Part shown: piece after piece, positions 60,586-64,000 of the stretch
Position numbering within the stretch: the stretch's first letter is position 1
How the letters are laid out: every line of letters begins with the position of its first letter
DNA from: RYN-428 sp035551995
Lineage (GTDB): Bacteria > Planctomycetota > Phycisphaerae > Tepidisphaerales > Tepidisphaeraceae
Assembly (NCBI GenBank): GCA_035551995.1
Contig: DASZME010000025.1
Span: forward strand, 186,001 to 250,000
Direction: 5' to 3'
Length of the DNA stretch: 64,000 bases
Made by a program: the position numbers and the translations under genes
The notes under the pieces: generated by a model
The model's input: the letters and a program-made list of their open reading frames with translations, nothing else
What the model was told of the DNA's origin: nothing
Databases searched by the model: none

Positions 60586-62061
60586 CTAAAACAGCTTCAA
60601 ATATGGCAGTTCGGAGTTTCCGCCGCCGAGGAATTTGTCGATGCCGTGGGCGGCGCAGCGGCCTTCGCTGATCGCCCAGACCACCAGGCTTTGGCCGCGG
60701 CGCATGTCGCCGGCGCTGAAGACGGCTTCGACGCTGGTGGCGTAATTTTGATCGACCACCACGTTGCCGCGCGCGTCTTTTTTCAGACCGAGCTGGTCGA
60801 TCGGTCCCGCGTGCTCGGGGCTGACGAAACCCATGGCCAGCAGGACCAGATCGGCGTCGAGCGTGAATTCGGTGCCGGGGATTTCCTTCATTTGATATCG
60901 GCCGGCGGCGTCCCTGGCCCATTCCAGACGGATGCCGTGGAGTTTTTTCACCGCGCCGTTTTCGCCGCTGAAACTCTTGGTGTTGATGGCAAAGTCGCGG
61001 ACGTCGCCGCCGGCTTTTTGCAAGGCTTCTTCGTGAGCGGAGCTCGAGCGGAAAATCATCGGCCAATAAGGCCACGGCATTTCGTTGGTGCGCGATTCGG
61101 GCGGGCGCGGCAGAAGCTCGAACTGCTTTACGCTCGCGCATCCCTGGCGGGTGGCGGTGCCGAGACAATCGGCGCCGGTGTCGCCGCCGCCCAGGATGAT
61201 GACGTGTTTGTCTTTGGCGTCGATGAATTGGTGATCGGGGATTTCATCGCCTAGGTTCCGCTTGTTTTGAAGCGGAAGGTAGGTCATCGCGGGATAAATT
61301 CCCTTGAGTTCGCGGCCGGGGACGACCAGTTCGCGTGCCTGGGTGGCGCCGCCGCAGAGAAGAATGGCGTCGAATTCTTTTCGAAGGTCTTCGATCTGGA
61401 CGTCAAAGCCGACATTCGCGTTGGTCTTGAAGACGATCCCCTCGGCCTCCATCAACTTCACTCGCCGATCGACGACTTTTTTGTCGAGCTTAAAGTTGGG
61501 GATTCCATAGACGAGCAACCCGCCGACGCGGTCGGCCCGCTCGAAGACCGTGACCAGATGCCCGGCCTTATTCAGTTGCGCCGCCGCCGCCAGCCCGGCC
61601 GGTCCGGAGCCGACGATGGCCACCTTCTTGCCCGTTCGCACCTCCGGAACACGCGGCGTCACCCAGCCGGCATCGAATGCATAATCGATGATGTTCTGTT
61701 CGATCAGCTTGATCGTCACCGGCTTGTCGTTGATCCCCAGCACGCACGCCTCTTCGCACGGCGCGGGGCAGACACGGCCGGTGAACTCAGGAAAGTTGTT
61801 GGTCTTGTGGAGCATTTCCAGCGCGTCGAACCAGCGCTTTTTGTAAACCAGGTCATTCCATTCGGGGATGATGTTGCCGAGCGGACAGCCGTTGTGGCAG
61901 AAGGGAATGCCGCAGTCCATGCAGCGGGCGCCCTGAATGCGGAGCTTATCTTCGGGAAACTCCTGATAGACCTCTTCCCAATCGAGAATGCGCAGCTCGA
62001 CGGGACGTCGGGTCGGGAGTTCTCGCGTATGTTCCTTGAAACCGGTCGGTTTACCCATCAT
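60586..62061 (-). CDS. gltD: Glutamate synthase small subunit
   Basis: GltD passes electrons from NADPH to GltB for making two glutamates from glutamine and 2-oxoglutarate. The 491-residue protein has the N-terminal iron-sulphur part (CMDCGIPFCHNGCPLGN, CPAPCEEACVLGI), the FAD-binding GSGPAGLAAAAQL, GGLLVYGIPNFKLDK, and the NADPH part with ILGGGDTGADCLGTATRQG. The C-terminal ATSVEAVFSAGDMRRGQSLVVWAISEGR is typical. In most genomes it directly follows gltB, but here two small genes separate them. The start at 62061 follows GGAGAA. Confidence 0.96.
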   Translation of the reverse strand: MMGKPTGFKEHTRELPTRRPVELRILDWEEVYQEFPEDKLRIQGARCMDCGIPFCHNGCPLGNIIPEWNDLVYKKRWFDALEMLHKTNNFPEFTGRVCPAPCEEACVLGINDKPVTIKLIEQNIIDYAFDAGWVTPRVPEVRTGKKVAIVGSGPAGLAAAAQLNKAGHLVTVFERADRVGGLLVYGIPNFKLDKKVVDRRVKLMEAEGIVFKTNANVGFDVQIEDLRKEFDAILLCGGATQARELVVPGRELKGIYPAMTYLPLQNKRNLGDEIPDHQFIDAKDKHVIILGGGDTGADCLGTATRQGCASVKQFELLPRPPESRTNEMPWPYWPMIFRSSSAHEEALQKAGGDVRDFAINTKSFSGENGAVKKLHGIRLEWARDAAGRYQMKEIPGTEFTLDADLVLLAMGFVSPEHAGPIDQLGLKKDARGNVVVDQNYATSVEAVFSAGDMRRGQSLVVWAISEGRCAAHGIDKFLGGGNSELPYLKLF

Positions 62062-62101
62062 TTCTCCAACTTACGATCAACAATAGCAGGCAAAGCCACA
62101 A

Positions 62102-62362
62102 CTAATCCTCCCGCATAGCCATGATTTCAACTGGAGTAACAGTAAAAATCGTACTGACTCTTGAGCGATAGTCGTCGCCCAGGGATTCGCGCAATGCCTT
62201 TGACACCATTCGTTGGCGATCCAATTGGTCGAGATCAGTGAAGCCCTTCCAAATCAGATATCCGCCGACTTTTCCCGCGCCGGGAAATATCTCAAGTTCC
62301 GTTTCGGCGTCGGGGAACTTTTCCGTGAGGATTCGCCTCACGCGCCGTATTTTGACGTCCAT
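62102..62362 (-). CDS. Small protein, possibly BolA-like, paired with HEPN
   Basis: This 86-residue protein starts at 62362, inside the HEPN gene (25-base overlap), after GGAGCTCATGT. The layout VRRILTEKFPDAETELEIF, then GGYLIWKGF, then RQRMVSKALRESLGDDYRSRVSTIFTVTPVEI recalls the BolA/KH-like alpha-beta order (FPDA, RxRMV, L..., TPxE). This is a visual resemblance only. Coupled translation with HEPN and the position between gltB and gltD suggest that the two proteins act together. If HEPN is a toxin, this may be its antitoxin. Confidence 0.6.
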   Translation of the reverse strand: MDVKIRRVRRILTEKFPDAETELEIFPGAGKVGGYLIWKGFTDLDQLDRQRMVSKALRESLGDDYRSRVSTIFTVTPVEIMAMRED

Positions 62363-62814
62363 ACATGAGCTCCAAGCGTCACTATGTCTGAAGACGCACT
62401 GACCATAAGCCGAACGTTTTCTTTCAAAAAATCGCCCTTGATTCTACGATCGAACTGCCGCCGTTTCAGCAGCCGGCGCAACGCGTCTTCCGTGCGGTAT
62501 CGATGGCTGTTGCTCCAACGGGTCGCAACAACACCGAGGTTCGACTCATATTTTGCAAGCGACTTCGCCGGGACTACGTCGGCAAATTTCGCTTCTTTTG
62601 AGAGTTCATACAAGTCGTGTCGCGATTCGAATTCGGGACCGATACGGCTCCGATAAGCCCGAAACAGGCATTCGACGGCCAGCCCGGAAACATATGCGGC
62701 TAGCACGAACTCCTCATTGTCGTATAACGATTGTAGCGATCCCATGTGCTCAGTCGCTGCCTGCCGATACATCTCCGGCGTAAACTCGGATATCCGCTTC
62801 GGTTTACCCGCCAT
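62338..62814 (-). CDS. HEPN domain protein
   Basis: The 158-residue protein starts MAGKPKRISEFTPEMYRQA (62814); the frame opens to 62952, inside gltB in another frame. It has the HEPN helical pattern (FVLAAYVSGLAVECLFRAYRSRIG, then HDLYELSKEA). A possible RX4-6H site is present: Arg99 to His104 in TRWSNSHRYR. HEPN proteins are often RNases in toxin-antitoxin and defence systems; others only bind nucleotides or act in core metabolism. Whether Arg99/His104 occupy the true active site cannot be shown here. It starts 20 bases after gltB ends and overlaps the next gene by 25 bases. Confidence 0.7.
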   Translation of the reverse strand: MAGKPKRISEFTPEMYRQAATEHMGSLQSLYDNEEFVLAAYVSGLAVECLFRAYRSRIGPEFESRHDLYELSKEAKFADVVPAKSLAKYESNLGVVATRWSNSHRYRTEDALRRLLKRRQFDRRIKGDFLKENVRLMVSASSDIVTLGAHVWTSKYGA

Positions 62815-62833
62815 CGGTCTTTCAATTAATTGT

Positions 62834-64000
62834 TTACACTCCCGCGCCTTGCCGTTGCGACAGCAGCTTGGCCCGACGCTCCATTTCCGCCAGGTTGTCC
62901 AGGACCCGGCGGTAATCATTCGGCATGACTTTGACAAACCGCTTGAGGGCATTTTCCCAATCGCCGAGGATTTCCTTCGCGCGCGGGCTGCCGGTCAGCT
63001 TGACATGACTTTCAAGCAGCCGTCGGAGCGTTGCGATGTCGTCGGGCTTGTCCGCTTTTTCCAGCGAGACCATGTCCTTGTTGCACAGGCGGGGGAATTG
63101 CAGGTCCTCGTCGTAGACATAGGCGATTCCGCCGCTCATTCCGGCGGCGAAGTTGCGGCCGGTTTGGCCGATGACGACCACCCGGCCGCCGGTCATATAT
63201 TCGCAGCCATGATCGCCGCACCCTTCGACGACGGCCGACGCGCCGGAGTTTCGCACGCAGAAGCGTTCGCCCACGACGCCGTTGATGTAGATTTCTCCTT
63301 CGGTGGCGCCGTAGCCGATGACGTTGCCGGCGATGATGTTGGCGTCGGCTTTGTAGGTGGCCTCTTTTGGCGGGAAGACGGCCACGCGTCCGCCGGAAAG
63401 GCCTTTGCCGACGTAGTCGTTGGCGTCGCCTTCCAGCAGAAGGGTGACGCCGCGGGCGGCGAAACAGCCGAAGCTTTGCCCCGCCGAGCCGGTGAATTTG
63501 AAGGTGATCGTGTCATCGGGAAGACCGGCCGCGCCGAACTTCTTGGCGATTACGCCGGAAAGCGTGGCGCCGGTGGTGCGGTTGGTATTTTGGATCGGCA
63601 GCTCGAAGTAGACCTTCTGGCCGTCCGTGATCGCCGGCTGCGCGAGCGGAATCAGCCGGGCGTGATCGAGCGATTCGGCGATTCCGTGATCCTGTTTTTC
63701 CACGTTGTGGATGGCGGCGCCGGGCTTGTCGGCGCGATGCAGGATGGTCGACAGGTCCAGATGCTTTGCTTTCCAGTGTTTGGAAACCTCGTCGTCGAAT
63801 TCGAGCAGATCGGTCCTCCCGACCAGGTCGACGAATTTACGGATGCCCATGCTCGCCATAAATTCGCGGACTTCTTCAGCCACGAAGAACATGAAGTTAA
63901 CGACATGCTCGGGCTTACCGGCGAATTTCTTACGAAGCTCCGGGTCTTGGGTGGCGACGCCGACCGGGCACGTATTGAGATGGCAGACGCGCATCATGAT
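62834..64000 (-). CDS. gltB: Glutamate synthase large subunit, C-terminal part
   Basis: Only the last 388 codons lie in the window; the frame continues past the right edge. The iron-sulphur motif CHLNTCPVGVATQ is near the edge. The GXGXG beta-helix domain follows, with FKFTGSAGQSFGCFAARGVTLLLEGDANDYVGKGLSGGRVAVFPP, GNVIGYGATEGEIYINGVVGERFCVRNSGASAVVEGCGDHGCEYMTGGRVVVIG and NFAAGMSGGIAYVYD. It ends with ERRAKLLSQRQGAGV. With gltD this makes the NADPH-dependent GOGAT. Its stop at 62834 is 20 bases before the HEPN start. Confidence 0.96.
   Translation of the reverse strand: MMMRVCHLNTCPVGVATQDPELRKKFAGKPEHVVNFMFFVAEEVREFMASMGIRKFVDLVGRTDLLEFDDEVSKHWKAKHLDLSTILHRADKPGAAIHNVEKQDHGIAESLDHARLIPLAQPAITDGQKVYFELPIQNTNRTTGATLSGVIAKKFGAAGLPDDTITFKFTGSAGQSFGCFAARGVTLLLEGDANDYVGKGLSGGRVAVFPPKEATYKADANIIAGNVIGYGATEGEIYINGVVGERFCVRNSGASAVVEGCGDHGCEYMTGGRVVVIGQTGRNFAAGMSGGIAYVYDEDLQFPRLCNKDMVSLEKADKPDDIATLRRLLESHVKLTGSPRAKEILGDWENALKRFVKVMPNDYRRVLDNLAEMERRAKLLSQRQGAGV

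Overview
The window is GC-rich chromosomal DNA that most likely comes from a planctomycete of the class Phycisphaerae (Tepidisphaera/Humisphaera-like). Two proteins carry the N-terminal LEPR-XLL sorting signature typical of Planctomycetes (ESRQLLSA and EGRRLLSA). There is also a TPR-tailed octaheme cytochrome, DUF4159, DUF255 and DUF3467 proteins, and outer-membrane phospholipid genes. The lineage is inferred from gene content; no rRNA is present. Genes are dense, mostly short operons and single genes. I see no prophage, integrase, intact insertion sequence or CRISPR array.

Left part (1-21,050): a partial DUF4159 gene; the convergent N-degron genes aat and clpS; anmK; a 2OG-Fe(II) oxygenase; an FHA-SpoIIE phosphatase followed by the octaheme cytochrome; a MarR regulator; a DUF2127 membrane protein; a sensor kinase overlapping a response regulator; a DUF3467 protein; a conserved unknown; a 1616-residue LEPR-XLL protein with 13 Ig-like repeats; a trypsin-like protease; and an LTXXQ (Spy/CpxP-like) protein.

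Middle (21,050-47,800): tRNA-Thr(CGT) and tRNA-Glu(TTC) flank a tiny possible transcript. Then follow a DUF2846 lipoprotein, a five-gene Mla phospholipid-transport operon (F-E-D-C-A), a polytopic membrane protein, a fused TsaC/low-molecular-weight phosphatase beside rpiB, an OMPLA-type phospholipase, a PAS sensor kinase, an Amt ammonium channel, RNase E/G with a 13-copy repeat tail, and a regulatory PTS cluster (DUF502, hpf, ptsN, HPr, ptsI). A Gfo/Idh/MocA dehydrogenase, a pseudopilin-like protein and a PpiC foldase lipoprotein complete this part.

Right part (47,800-64,000): an Fe(III)-type ABC transporter (ATPase, binding protein, fused permease), a small HEXXH protein, a DUF255 thioredoxin-like lipoprotein, an O-methyltransferase, a second very small LEPR-XLL protein, a CPA1 antiporter, a MOSC protein, hypothetical genes, and the glutamate synthase genes. 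A HEPN protein and a small, possibly BolA-like protein are wedged between gltB and gltD.

Two themes connect the genes. One is envelope upkeep (Mla, OMPLA, the foldase, AnmK, LEPR-XLL proteins). The other is nitrogen/carbon signalling (Amt, GltBD, nitrogen-type PTS). Intergenic spacers hold a family of short MITE-like elements ending in TAGAGC(A/G)TTTT, plus several large hairpins. These repeats, the HEPN pair and the RNase E tail are the least ordinary features.
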